Shown one piece after another: positions 52,360 through 61,456 of a stretch of 64,000 nt of DNA. Position 1 is the stretch's first letter; each line of letters begins with the position of its first letter. A program made the position numbers and the translations under genes. The stretch is from Halorientalis sp. (lineage in GTDB: Archaea; Halobacteriota; Halobacteria; Halobacteriales; Haloarculaceae): positions 1 to 64,000 of the forward strand of contig NZ_JAQCNH010000039.1 in assembly GCF_028275115.1 (NCBI RefSeq), in the 5' to 3' direction. The notes below the pieces were generated by a model. It searched no databases. It was not told the origin of the DNA and saw only the letters and a program-made list of their open reading frames with translations.

Positions 52360-53898
52360 ATGCTGGTCGAACTGCTCATCCTCTTCGCGCTGGTGGCGGC
52401 GGGGATCGTCTTCCTCGTCCCCGACGAGTACGCGGGCCAGTCCGCGGCCGTCCTCAGTCTCGTGCCTGTCGGCGTAAGCCTCTGGATGTACAGCATCTTC
52501 GACGGGACGGGCAACGCCCTACTGGAGGGGAGCCAGCCCGCCTTCGAGACGATCACGAGCTGGGTCACGCTCGGCCCGTACGCGATCAGTTGGCACGTCG
52601 GCCTCGACGGTGTGAGTATGCCGCTGGTCGTGTTGACCACACTCCTCACGACGCTCGCAATCGTCAGCGCCTGGACACCCATCGACGAGCGGGAGTCACA
52701 GTTCTACGGACTGGTGCTGTTCATGCAGGCCGCGCTGATCGGCGTCTTCGCGGCGCTCGATTTCCTGCTGTGGTTCGTGTTCTGGGAGGCCGTCCTCGTC
52801 CCGATGTACTTCCTCATCGGCGTCTGGGGCGGGCCGCGTCGGAAGTACGCCGCAATCAAGTTCTTCGTCTACACCAACGTGGCGAGTCTCGTGCTGTTCG
52901 TGGGCTTTTTTACGCTGGTGTTCGGACTCGGTGACTCGATCAGTACGCTCGGGCTCCCGGCCATCGCGCAGGCGCTGAACGCCGGCCAGCTCGGCAGTAT
53001 CGGCGGCGTCAGCCCCAGCACGGTGAAACTGGCGGCGTTCGCCGCCTTGTTTTTCGGCTTCGCGGTCAAGGTGCCGGTCGTCCCCTTCCACACGTGGCTA
53101 CCGGACGCTCACGTCGAGGCACCGACGCCGGTGTCGGTGCTTCTGGCGGGCGTCCTGCTGAAGATGGGGACCTACGCTCTGTTGCGGTTCAACTTCACGA
53201 TGCTCGCGGACGTGGCGCGGGCCAACGCCGAGTTGATCGCCATCTTCGCGGTCGTCTCGGTAATCTACGGGGCCCTGCTGGCACTGGCCCAGAAGGACCT
53301 CAAGCGGATCGTCGCCTACTCCTCTATCTCGTCGATGGGGTACGTCATCTTGGGGCTGATCGCGTTCACGCCCCACGGTGTCGGCGGAGCGACCTTCCAG
53401 ATGGTCAGCCACGGGCTGATCTCCGGGCTGATGTTCATGGCCGTCGGCGTCATGTACAACGAGACACACACCCGGATGATCGGCGACATGTCCGGGATGG
53501 CCGACCGGATGCCCGTCACCGCAGGGGTGTTCGTGGCGGCCGCCTTTGGCTACATGGGCCTGCCGCTGATGAGTGGCTTCGCGGCCGAGGTACTCGTGTT
53601 CATGGGCGCGTTCCGGTCCACGACCATCTCGGCGGCCCCGCTGTTCACCGGCATTGCGATGTTCGGAATCGTGATCGTCGCGGGCTACCTGCTGCGTGCG
53701 ATGCAAAAGACGCTGTTCGGGCCGTTCCGGCTCGAGACCGACTACGACATCGGGCGCGCCCCGTTCCAAGACGTCGCGCCGCTGTTCGTTCTGCTGGCGC
53801 TCGTCATCGCGCTGGGCGTCGCGCCTGATCTGTTCTACACGATGATCCAAGACGCAGTGTTCGAAGTGACGGCGCTGGGCCTGGGAGGTGGTGCCTGA
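52360..53898 (+). CDS. nuoM: Complex I antiporter-like subunit M
   Basis: 512 residues, 13-14 helices. FLLWFVFWEAVLVPMYFLIG has the conserved Glu and GFAVKVPVVPFHTWLPDAHV the conserved Lys; KRIVAYSSISSMGYVILGL follows. One of three antiporter-like proton channels. Ends 1 bp inside nuoN and contains GGAGGTGG at 53884-53891, the likely nuoN ribosome-binding site. Confidence 0.94.
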   Translation: MLVELLILFALVAAGIVFLVPDEYAGQSAAVLSLVPVGVSLWMYSIFDGTGNALLEGSQPAFETITSWVTLGPYAISWHVGLDGVSMPLVVLTTLLTTLAIVSAWTPIDERESQFYGLVLFMQAALIGVFAALDFLLWFVFWEAVLVPMYFLIGVWGGPRRKYAAIKFFVYTNVASLVLFVGFFTLVFGLGDSISTLGLPAIAQALNAGQLGSIGGVSPSTVKLAAFAALFFGFAVKVPVVPFHTWLPDAHVEAPTPVSVLLAGVLLKMGTYALLRFNFTMLADVARANAELIAIFAVVSVIYGALLALAQKDLKRIVAYSSISSMGYVILGLIAFTPHGVGGATFQMVSHGLISGLMFMAVGVMYNETHTRMIGDMSGMADRMPVTAGVFVAAAFGYMGLPLMSGFAAEVLVFMGAFRSTTISAAPLFTGIAMFGIVIVAGYLLRAMQKTLFGPFRLETDYDIGRAPFQDVAPLFVLLALVIALGVAPDLFYTMIQDAVFEVTALGLGGGA

Positions 53899-55418
53899 TG
53901 ATTCCGCTCCAGACCGCAGACACGTTACCAGACTGGGCGGCGCTGGCCCCGGCAGTCCTACTCGCGGTGACCGCGCTGGCCCTGTTCCTAATCGACAGTA
54001 TCGACCCGAGCGACGAGTCGCCGGGCCTGCTCGCAGGCGTCGCGACGCTGGGCCCGGTCCTGGCGATGGTCGTCACGGGCTGGTATCTGGTCGCGGGGAC
54101 CGGGATGCCCCGGACCGGCGGCGCAATCGAACTGTTCAGCGGACAGCTGGTCGTCGACGGAATGAGCCTGTTTTTCACGTTCATCTTTACCAGCGTGTCC
54201 GCACTCATCACCGTCGCCAGCTACGATTATCTGTCGGGTCGGCAGAACCAGGCCGAGTACTACGCGCTGGTGCTGCTCGCGGCTACCGGGATGTCGGTGA
54301 TGGCCTCGGCCAACAGTCTCGCGACGGCGTTCGTCGCGCTCGAACTGTCGAGCCTGCCGTCGTACGGGCTGGTCGCGTATCTCAAGAACGACCGCGGAAG
54401 CGTCGAAGCCGGGCTAAAGTACTTCCTGATCGGTGCGGTATCCTCGGCTGTCCTCGCCTACGGGATTAGCCTTATCTACGCGTCCTCGGGTGTGTTGCAG
54501 TTGCCCGCCATCGCGGGCGTTCTGGCCGCTGGCATCGACAACACCGGTGTCCTCGGCGTAGGCATCCTGATGGTCGCGGGCGGCTTCGCGTTCAAGACCG
54601 CCTCCGTGCCGTTCCACTTCTGGGCGCCGGAGGCCTACGAGGGCGCGCCCGCACCCGTCTCCGCGTTCCTGTCCTCGGCCTCGAAGGCCGCCGGATTCGT
54701 CTTGGCGTTCCGCATCTTCGTCACCGCGTTCCCGCTCGACGTCGTCGCGGGTACTATCGACTGGGCACTCGCGTTCACCGTGCTGGCGTTGGTGACGATG
54801 ACGGTCGGAAACTTCGCTGCCGCGACCCAGGACAAGGTCAAGCGCATGCTGGCGTACTCCTCGATCGGGCACGCCGGCTACGCGCTGATCGGAATCGCGG
54901 TACTGACGGGCACGGCCGATCAGGGCTACGCCCTGGGTGCCAGCATGCTCCACCTGTTCGTCTACGGGTTCATGAACACCGGCGCGTTCCTGTTCGTCGC
55001 CCTGGTCGAGTACTGGGGCGTCGGCCGGACCTTCGAGGACTACAACGGACTGGCAAAACAGGCCCCCGTAGCCTGTGTCGCGATGACGGTCTTCCTGTTC
55101 AGCCTCGCGGGCCTGCCCATCGGGGGCGGGGCGCTCTCGAAGTGGACGCTGCTGTCGGCGACGGCCAGTGCCGCCACGCTGGGTGCATGGCTGCTGGCCG
55201 CGGCTCTCATCGTCAACAGCGCGCTGTCGCTGTTCTACTACTCTCGGGTGGTGAAAGCCATGTGGCTCGAAGACCCGACGGGCGACTTCGAGGTCACGTC
55301 GTACCCGACCGGCCTCTATGCGGCCGTCGTCGGCGCTGCTATCGTGACCTTCCTGCTGTTGCCGGCTTTCGGCGTCGTCTCCGGCACGGCCTTCGACGCC
55401 GCGGCCGCACTGTTCTGA
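53898..55418 (+). CDS. nuoN: Complex I antiporter-like subunit N
   Basis: 506 residues, about 14 helices. VALELSSLPSYGLVAYLKND holds the Glu, FAFKTASVPFHFWAPEAYEG the Lys, and KRMLAYSSIGHAGYALIGIA the third motif. Last subunit of the operon. Start at 53898 is fixed by the overlap with nuoM and the GGAGGTGG site. Confidence 0.94.
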   Translation: MIPLQTADTLPDWAALAPAVLLAVTALALFLIDSIDPSDESPGLLAGVATLGPVLAMVVTGWYLVAGTGMPRTGGAIELFSGQLVVDGMSLFFTFIFTSVSALITVASYDYLSGRQNQAEYYALVLLAATGMSVMASANSLATAFVALELSSLPSYGLVAYLKNDRGSVEAGLKYFLIGAVSSAVLAYGISLIYASSGVLQLPAIAGVLAAGIDNTGVLGVGILMVAGGFAFKTASVPFHFWAPEAYEGAPAPVSAFLSSASKAAGFVLAFRIFVTAFPLDVVAGTIDWALAFTVLALVTMTVGNFAAATQDKVKRMLAYSSIGHAGYALIGIAVLTGTADQGYALGASMLHLFVYGFMNTGAFLFVALVEYWGVGRTFEDYNGLAKQAPVACVAMTVFLFSLAGLPIGGGALSKWTLLSATASAATLGAWLLAAALIVNSALSLFYYSRVVKAMWLEDPTGDFEVTSYPTGLYAAVVGAAIVTFLLLPAFGVVSGTAFDAAAALF

Positions 55419-55502
55419 GACCGCGGTTCGGTTTTCGCTCGTCGCTCCGGTCACGGCTCCCGACCGACAGCCTTTCCGCCTGTCGGTTCTTCCATTTGAC
55501 CG

Positions 55503-56375
55503 ATGAAGTGGCGGTGTGAGTACTGTGGGAAGCCACACGAGCGAAACAATCCGCCGTGTGGCAACTGTGGACACAGCGAGTTCGAGAAGGCAGTCGTGCC
55601 GATGGCACCGGAAGCCGAGGACGAGGACGCTAGCAGGACGTACGCGTGGATCTGTACCGAGTGTGGCAACGACCATCCCAAGCACACGCCGCCCTGTGAC
55701 CGGTGTGGGAACGCCAAACTGGAACGTCAGGAGCTCAGCTACGACGAGGACGAGATCGTCGAGGAGATGCTCGAGGGGAGTTCGAGTCAGGCGCCGACCG
55801 CGGACGTCGGTTACCTGGAGGTCATCGACGCGAAACTCGTCTTGCTCTTTCTGGGGGTGGCGGCGGTGGTGGCGTACCTGGCGCTTGGTTTCTTCGGCGT
55901 CGTTCAGATTCCGGGGATTTCACCGACGCCACCGGTGCCCGGGAACGCCACCACCGCGGACGGACTGCTGTTCACTGACGTGGAGTCGGCCTACGTCGGC
56001 GCGTTGAACACCCGACGGTCCGAGGATGGGTTCGGGAATCTGACTGCCGACGAGAACCTCGCCTCGGCGGCGACGTACATCAATCAGCAGGTCGTCCGGG
56101 CACAGTACGGCGACGAGGAGCGCCCGAGAGTCGACCAATCAGAAGTCAGCAACAGGCTGGGAGACGACTGCGCGGACGGGTACGCACCCGCGACGTACTC
56201 GTACGATCCGGACCGAGCGGACGAGGCATCCAGTGCCGAGCGCGAACTGGCGCAGCGACTGACGACGAGTTACGCACGGACCAGTTCGTTCGAGAACGGG
56301 TCGGAAGGGTTGGTCGGTATCGACCTCCACGCAGGGCCAGATGGGGTTCTCTACGTAACCCAGATCGTCTGTTAG
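55503..56375 (+). CDS. Zinc-ribbon membrane protein with CAP-like domain
   Basis: 290 residues. Two zinc ribbons occupy the N-terminus (CEYCG...CGNCGH and CTECG...CDRCGN, residues 5-75). An acidic linker and one membrane helix ([20 protein letters not shown]) follow. The C-terminal part of about 165 residues ([20 protein letters not shown]...[17 protein letters not shown]) resembles a CAP/SCP-like secreted domain and has a Cys pair. So the ribbons are inside and the CAP-like part outside. Family rests on the sequence pattern; no catalytic residues are known. Located after complex I, converging with rpo11 (4-bp overlap). Confidence 0.75.
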   Translation: MKWRCEYCGKPHERNNPPCGNCGHSEFEKAVVPMAPEAEDEDASRTYAWICTECGNDHPKHTPPCDRCGNAKLERQELSYDEDEIVEEMLEGSSSQAPTADVGYLEVIDAKLVLLFLGVAAVVAYLALGFFGVVQIPGISPTPPVPGNATTADGLLFTDVESAYVGALNTRRSEDGFGNLTADENLASAATYINQQVVRAQYGDEERPRVDQSEVSNRLGDDCADGYAPATYSYDPDRADEASSAERELAQRLTTSYARTSSFENGSEGLVGIDLHAGPDGVLYVTQIVC

Positions 56376-56656
56376 GTGGCCGACTCGTACGCGGAGCGGA
56401 AGTCGTCGGCCTTCTCCATGACGCGCTCGGCCCCGGCTTCGAGCGCGTCCAGCGCGTCCACGTCTTCCTCGGTCTTGACCGTCAGAATCGGCTCGGTCTG
56501 CCCGCCGGACTGTTCGGGGTTCACGTCGTAGGTCGCGGCCTCGACGCCCACAGATTCGAGTAGCGCGCCCTTCAGGACGTTCATGAAGGTGTGGTCCTCG
56601 CCCGCGATCTCGATAGACAGTTCGGTGTCGGTTTTTTCGATAACCCGCAGTTCCAT
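56372..56656 (-). CDS. rpo11: DNA-directed RNA polymerase subunit Rpo11 (L)
   Basis: 94 residues from the ATG at 56656 ([20 protein letters not shown]). It has the signature [27 protein letters not shown], where Rpo11 pairs with Rpo3 to start RNA polymerase assembly. The 25-residue upstream extension lacks family sequence. Single gene on the minus strand. Confidence 0.92.
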   Translation of the reverse strand: MELRVIEKTDTELSIEIAGEDHTFMNVLKGALLESVGVEAATYDVNPEQSGGQTEPILTVKTEEDVDALDALEAGAERVMEKADDFRSAYESAT

Positions 56657-57022
56657 ACCTTGGTATACCCGCATCGGAGGAATGAGTGTTACGAACTGAA
56701 TTTGTGCGTCACCGGGCGGCGCGCTTCGCATGCCGGCTGTCTGGGTTCAGACCGGTTGCCCGGCCGGGAGCGTGGCGAGCGCGTCCAGGAGGAAAACTCC
56801 CTGCGAGTCCATCCCTGATGGTCTGCGGGGTCGAAACGTTCGGGGCGACCGGAGAACGGGAGATATCCCGATATAACACCCGAGGCTGGCCGCCAGGCCG
56901 GCCGAGGGTCCTCAAAAATACTGAAGAGATCGTCGGGCTCTCGAAAACACGTCGGGTTCCAGCACGTGGTCGAAGCGGAAGGGGCACAAAGTATTAGGAG
57001 CGCATGGGACTTGTGTGAGATA
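56657..57022. other. 366-bp gap with hairpins and AT-rich sites
   Basis: No protein gene. It contains rpo11's upstream region on the left and several hairpins: GGTCG...CGACC around 56829-56850, GGGAGATATCCC at 56868-56879, and GGCTGGCC-GCCA-GGCCGGCC at 56884-56903. Three AT-rich patches (GATATAAC near 56870, CAAAAATACT near 56912, CACAAAGTATTAGG near 56985) may be promoters; the last is suitably placed for the gene at 57023. A small structured RNA is possible but I could not match one. Confidence 0.4.
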
Positions 57023-59560
57023 ATGACGATACGCGCGGTCGAGCAGGTCGAGAACTGGAACGCTCACCCGTACTCGGGCGGGTACCGCGGCCTGCACGAC
57101 CTAGCTGACGACGACTTCTCCGGTATCGTCGCGGCGGGACCGACGCGGCTCTGCATGACGTCGGGGCGTGTGATCGGAATCCTCGACGGTACCATCGAGG
57201 ACTTCGAGGGCGCGTCTGGCACCGCATACGAGGCGCCAACAGCGGCGCTCCCACTGCTCTCGGTCATGCAGGAGCGAAGCGACGAGGTTCGTGCCCAGTA
57301 TTACACCGAAGAAACGAGTATCGACGAGGTCGACCGGACGCTCACCCAGGGGAACTTCACTGGCTACGTCGTGCTGTCGGAAAATGTTCTCAGCGGCGAC
57401 TACTATCTGGTCTACCACCAGGGCCGCTCGATGAGCGTCGCCTGGGTCGGCGCGAGCGAGAACCGCCTGACCGACGACGAGGCGTTCGACCGAGCCGACG
57501 ACGAGGTCGGCATCTACGAGGTGCGACCCGTCGACATCGAAGTCGTCGATATTCCCGCACCCGCCGAGTCAGCGGCCGACGAAACAACGCCAGGAGCCGG
57601 CGCGGCGACCACGGCGACGACCGACACGGAGGTGTTCGACCTCTCGACGGCCGACGACACCGAACCGGCGACGGTCGACGACGAGAGAAGCGGGGCCGAC
57701 ACGGAGTCGGCCAGCGACTCCAGGGAGGCAGAGACGGGCGGGCAGACAGTCGACGGGTCGGACCCCACTCCTGTGGAACCGGAAACAGGCGCGGAGACGA
57801 ACGCGGCGGGCGGTGCTGCGTCTGGGTCCGAGCCAGTGCCGGAGTCGGCCGAAACGCAGGAACAAAGCGGTAACGGCGCGGTCGGTGGCGACACGACGGA
57901 GACGGAGGCGGGGACTCGCGACGAGGACGCCGGTAGCACAGAGCAGACGCGTAGCGAGTCGGAGCGTCGGGAAGTGGGCGCCTCGCAGTCCGATAGCGAG
58001 CGCGGCGGGTCCGCGGGCACGGAGCGACAGCAGGACCAGGTTGACCGGGAAACGGCGTCACGACGCAGTGAGACGCGGTCCGATCGACAGCGGTCTAGCG
58101 CGCAGGAACCGGCGGCGAGGGAGGCGGGGACACAGCGCGAGACTGGGTCGCGGAGTGCTGACGGTACGGGCGGCACTGCAGGCACGAACGAACCGCAGTC
58201 GGGGGCAGCCGGGTCCACCCACGGCCGGCAGACGGAGCAAAGCGGTGCCGACGACGCCGGCGAACTGGAAACCAGGTCGATTCCGTCGCTCGACCCCGAC
58301 CGGACGAGCGAGTCCGACGACCAGAGCGGACAGGCGGGGCCGACGGCCGACGGCGACCCGACGACAAGCGGGTCTGGCACGCGTTCGGACCGGGAAGCCG
58401 GGCCGGCGGAGGGGTCTGAGGGCGAGTCGCGCCACGGACGGGGACCGACCGGGCAGGGAGACGACCCTGCGCCGCGGCAGGACACGTCCCGGCAGGAACC
58501 CGAACGGTCACAGCCGGAGCGGCCATCCACAGCGGGAGAACAAGGCGAGCCACGCCAGGAGCCTGCCGGCCCCGAGCCGGAGCGCGAGCCACAAGAGCGC
58601 CCTGGCACAGGCGAAATCGACGAACTGGAGGCGGAGCTCGAATCGCGGGAGGCAGCGGTCGCGGACCTCGAGGCGAGACTGGAGACGGTCGAGAGTGAGC
58701 GCGACAGTATCGCAGCAGAACGCGACGAGCTGGCGGCCGAGCGCGACGAACTCCGGGAGCGAGTCGAACAGCTGGAACAGCGGATCGACGACCTCCGGAC
58801 CGACGAGGGCGGGGAGTCGGTCGCGGGTCGCGAGCGACTCAGTCCAGCAGAGGCGATAGAGGGCACGAACCTCTTCGTCCGGTACGCGTCGAAGGGTGAC
58901 GCGACGCTCGAAGAGGGTCACGCCGGGACCGCCGAGGCGGGTGCGGTCAACGACAACATGCAGATCCAGTACCACACCCAGTTCGAGGCCGAAGACGCGG
59001 CGGTCAACGGGGGGCCGTTCGGGACCTACCTCACGGAGACCATCCAGTACAGTTTCGTCGAGTGGATCGTGCGAGTGCTCCCTTACGAGATCAGGGACAC
59101 CGGCCACCAGGAGGCGCTCGGGCCGCTGTACGATGCCCTCCCGCGGATCGACCGGGCAGAGCTGAACGGAGCGGTCGGTGTCCAGTACCAGGAAGACGGT
59201 GAGGAACACCGGAGTCAGGAGGGCTTCGACGTGGTACTGCGCGACCGGATGGGGAATCCCCTGATCGTCGCGAACATGAACGAGTCCCGCCAGCCCGCAA
59301 GTCGGAGCATGATGGAGGGGTTGATTGCGGCGTCACAGCGGGTCGGCGAGTCCAAGAAGTCACTGGCCGGCGCCTTCCTCGTCACGTCGAGTTTCTTCGA
59401 ACCAGAGGCAATGGAAGCCGCCTCGGGCGCGACGGGCAGCGGGCTACTCAGCCGGGACAAGCGCGAGAGCTTCGTGAAACTCTCGCGGAAAGACGGGTTC
59501 CACCTCTGTCTGGTAGAAGCGCGCGAGGAGAATTTCAACCTCTCCGTCCCGGAGATCTGA
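57023..59560 (+). CDS. Large disordered coiled-coil protein, DUF7527-type N-terminus
   Basis: 845 residues from the ATG at 57023; AAAGTATTAGG 30 bp upstream supports it. Residues 1-185 form a folded domain (NAHPYSGGYRGLHDLADDDF, LSENVLSGDYYLVYHQGRSM, DDEVGIYEVRP) that I remember as a haloarchaeal DUF7527. About 190-530 is a long acidic, Ser/Thr/Gln/Arg-rich, low-complexity linker, probably disordered. About 530-610 is a coiled coil (ESRDSIAAERDELAAERDEL type heptads). About 620-845 is a second folded domain (GFDVVLRDRMGNPLIVANMN, FLVTSSFFEPEAMEAASG) with the look of a nuclease-like fold but no intact catalytic set. Function unknown; it resembles a scaffold or regulator. Confidence 0.7.
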   Translation: MTIRAVEQVENWNAHPYSGGYRGLHDLADDDFSGIVAAGPTRLCMTSGRVIGILDGTIEDFEGASGTAYEAPTAALPLLSVMQERSDEVRAQYYTEETSIDEVDRTLTQGNFTGYVVLSENVLSGDYYLVYHQGRSMSVAWVGASENRLTDDEAFDRADDEVGIYEVRPVDIEVVDIPAPAESAADETTPGAGAATTATTDTEVFDLSTADDTEPATVDDERSGADTESASDSREAETGGQTVDGSDPTPVEPETGAETNAAGGAASGSEPVPESAETQEQSGNGAVGGDTTETEAGTRDEDAGSTEQTRSESERREVGASQSDSERGGSAGTERQQDQVDRETASRRSETRSDRQRSSAQEPAAREAGTQRETGSRSADGTGGTAGTNEPQSGAAGSTHGRQTEQSGADDAGELETRSIPSLDPDRTSESDDQSGQAGPTADGDPTTSGSGTRSDREAGPAEGSEGESRHGRGPTGQGDDPAPRQDTSRQEPERSQPERPSTAGEQGEPRQEPAGPEPEREPQERPGTGEIDELEAELESREAAVADLEARLETVESERDSIAAERDELAAERDELRERVEQLEQRIDDLRTDEGGESVAGRERLSPAEAIEGTNLFVRYASKGDATLEEGHAGTAEAGAVNDNMQIQYHTQFEAEDAAVNGGPFGTYLTETIQYSFVEWIVRVLPYEIRDTGHQEALGPLYDALPRIDRAELNGAVGVQYQEDGEEHRSQEGFDVVLRDRMGNPLIVANMNESRQPASRSMMEGLIAASQRVGESKKSLAGAFLVTSSFFEPEAMEAASGATGSGLLSRDKRESFVKLSRKDGFHLCLVEAREENFNLSVPEI

Positions 59561-59561
59561 T

Positions 59562-59867
59562 TTAGTTCTCGATTTCCGCGACGTCTTCGATCTTCATATC
59601 GTCGAGTTTCCCGATAATGTGGTCAATCTTCTCGTCCAGATCGTCGACGAACTCGGAGGTCTGTTCGGTCGTGATTGCACCCTGGCTGGACGGCTCGATG
59701 AGATTCTCTTCCTCAAGAACGCGCAGTGAGTAGCGGACCTTGTGGTGTGGGTAGCCGGTTTCGTTCGACATTTTGACGATACCGATCGGCTCGTTCTCGA
59801 TTACCATCCGGAGAACCTGCAGATGGCGCTCAAGCATATCTACTTCTTTCTCAAGTCTGTCTATCAT
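59562..59867 (-). CDS. Winged-helix DNA-binding regulator
   Basis: 101 residues. A short N-terminal coiled segment (EKEVDMLERHLQVLRMVIEN), then a winged helix-turn-helix (GIVKMSNETGYPHHKVRYSL, VLEEENLIEPSSQGA), and a C-terminal helix likely for dimerisation (VDDLDEKIDHIIGKLDDM). It is convergent with the large gene (1 bp apart). The promoter at 59891-59900 is flanked by inverted TTGTTAA copies at 59873-59879 and 59919-59925, so it may repress or activate itself. Target genes unknown; purA is divergent, 212 bp away. Confidence 0.75.
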   Translation of the reverse strand: MIDRLEKEVDMLERHLQVLRMVIENEPIGIVKMSNETGYPHHKVRYSLRVLEEENLIEPSSQGAITTEQTSEFVDDLDEKIDHIIGKLDDMKIEDVAEIEN

Positions 59868-59872
59868 GGCAA

Positions 59873-59925
59873 TTGTTAACTTGTGTTCGTAGGTTTTAAA
59901 GATTGCTGTCCGACGTACTTAACAA
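59873..59925. promoter_or_regulatory. Promoter of the winged-helix gene with flanking inverted repeats
   Basis: TTTAAAACCT on the minus strand (59891-59900) is centred about 28 bp before the ATG at 59867. It is bracketed by TTGTTAA (59873-59879) and TTAACAA (59919-59925), inverted copies 46 bp centre to centre. Candidate operator for a dimeric regulator. Confidence 0.5.
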
Positions 59926-59957
59926 GTAGCCTCAAGCAGGCCGTTCGTCGGGCACGG

Positions 59958-59983
59958 ATTTAAACTTTTGTGTGGTACCACAC
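59958..59983 (+). promoter_or_regulatory. Upstream promoter of purA with a 14-bp palindrome
   Basis: ATTTAAAC (59958-59965) is a TATA-like site followed directly by the perfect palindrome GTGTGGTACCACAC (59970-59983), placed between the TATA box and the expected start of transcription near 59986. That is a typical repressor position. The transcript would have a leader of about 95 bases before purA. Confidence 0.5.
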
Positions 59984-60050
59984 GGCACGGAGCGACCGAC
60001 CAGGCGACTGTGGACGCGGGGAGTGGACCGCTCCGAAGGGACCGTAACCT

Positions 60051-60057
60051 GTTTATC
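60051..60057 (+). promoter_or_regulatory. Proximal TATA box of purA
   Basis: GTTTATC lies 26 bp before the purA ATG at 60080, giving a leaderless transcript independent of the upstream promoter. Confidence 0.5.
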
Positions 60058-60079
60058 GGGATGGACAGAAATTTCGGTG

Positions 60080-61456
60080 ATGACCGTAACTATCGTTGGG
60101 TCCCAGCTGGGCGACGAGGGCAAGGGCGGCATCGTTGACCTCTACGGCGACGCCGCCGACGTCGTCGTCCGGTACCAGGGTGGCGACAACGCCGGTCACA
60201 CCGTCGTCGACGGGGACGAGGAGTACAAGTTGTCGCTCGTCCCGAGCGGGGCCGTTCGCGGCAAAGTCGGTGTCCTCGGCAACGGCTGTGTCGTCAACCC
60301 GCGGACGCTGTTCGAGGAACTCGACGCGCTCCGGGACCGTGGGCTGGACCCGGACGTACGGGTTGCCCGACGCGCACACGTTATTCTCCCCTATCACAGG
60401 GTTCTGGACGGAATCGAGGAGGACGTTAAAAGTGAGACTGACGACGAAGTCGGAACGACCGGCCGTGGCATCGGCCCCACCTACGAGGACAAGGCCGGCC
60501 GCCGCGGCGTCCGAGTCGGTGACCTGCTCGACGCCGACGTACTCCGGGACCGACTGGAGTACGCCGTCCCGCAGAAGCGGGCCATCGTCGAGGACGTGTA
60601 CGGCCTCAGCGTGTCGGACCTCGAATATCCCGAGGCGCTGGACGTGGAGTCTCTCTACGAGGAGTTCCGCGAGTTCGGACGTCGACTGGAGAGCGAAGGT
60701 ATGACTGTCAACGCGGGCGAGTTTCTCACCAGCGCAATCGCCGAGGGACAGAACGTCATCCTGGAGGGCGCACAGGGGACGATCATCGACATCGACCACG
60801 GCAACTACCCGTTCGTCACGTCCTCGAACCCGACAGCCGGCGGGGCCTGTACAGGCACTGGCCTCTCCCCGGGCGTCGTCGGTGACGGCGAGGTGGTCGG
60901 CATCGTCAAAGCCTACCTGAGCCGCGTCGGGAGCGGCCCGATGCCGACCGAACTCGGCGGCGTCGAAGGTGACACACCCGGTTACGAGGAACAGGGTGAG
61001 GGCGACGACGAGGAACTGGCCACATACATCCGCGAGGAGGGTGACGAGTACGGGACCGTTACCGGCCGACCGCGCCGCGTCGGCTGGCTCGACATGCCGA
61101 TGCTCCGTCACGCGACCCGTGCGAGCGGCTTCACCGGCCTCGCCGTCAACCACGTCGACACCCTCGCCGGACTCGACGAGTTGCAGGTCGGCCACACCTA
61201 CGAACTGGACGGCCAGACGCTCGAGACGATGCCAGCCACCACCGAACAGTGGGCCGACTGCGAAGTGACCCTCCGGTCGTTCGACGGCTGGCCCGATCAG
61301 GACTGGACCGAGGTCGCCGGCGAAGGGTACGACGCGCTCCACGAGAACGCCCGGACGTATCTCGGTTACCTCAGCGACGAACTCGACACGCCGATTTACG
61401 CGGTCGGTGTCGGTCCGGGCCGCTCACAGACCATCGTTCGTGAACGTCCCTTCTAG
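60080..61456 (+). CDS. purA: Adenylosuccinate synthetase
   Basis: 458 residues starting MTVTIVGSQLGDEGKGGIVD. GTP-binding GDEGKGG, GGDNAGHTVV, VGTTGRGIGPTYEDK and SSNPTAGGACTGTGL are present; the C-terminal half keeps GRPRRVGWLDMPMLRHA. It joins aspartate to IMP with GTP, the first step to AMP. An acidic insert (DEEGEGDDEELATYIREEGDEY region) is a halophilic addition. Start chosen by family and the proximal TATA; the in-frame extension from 59972 is not family-like. Confidence 0.95.
   Translation: MTVTIVGSQLGDEGKGGIVDLYGDAADVVVRYQGGDNAGHTVVDGDEEYKLSLVPSGAVRGKVGVLGNGCVVNPRTLFEELDALRDRGLDPDVRVARRAHVILPYHRVLDGIEEDVKSETDDEVGTTGRGIGPTYEDKAGRRGVRVGDLLDADVLRDRLEYAVPQKRAIVEDVYGLSVSDLEYPEALDVESLYEEFREFGRRLESEGMTVNAGEFLTSAIAEGQNVILEGAQGTIIDIDHGNYPFVTSSNPTAGGACTGTGLSPGVVGDGEVVGIVKAYLSRVGSGPMPTELGGVEGDTPGYEEQGEGDDEELATYIREEGDEYGTVTGRPRRVGWLDMPMLRHATRASGFTGLAVNHVDTLAGLDELQVGHTYELDGQTLETMPATTEQWADCEVTLRSFDGWPDQDWTEVAGEGYDALHENARTYLGYLSDELDTPIYAVGVGPGRSQTIVRERPF

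Noticed and set aside
56780..56880. RNase P RNA, suggested by GAGGAAAACTCCC
   Set aside because: The rest of the universally conserved RNase P core was not found and the gap is too short for the haloarchaeal RNA.
59972..60079. 36-codon extension of purA
   Set aside because: Starts in the palindrome, is not family-like, and a TATA box lies 26 bp before the ATG at 60080.
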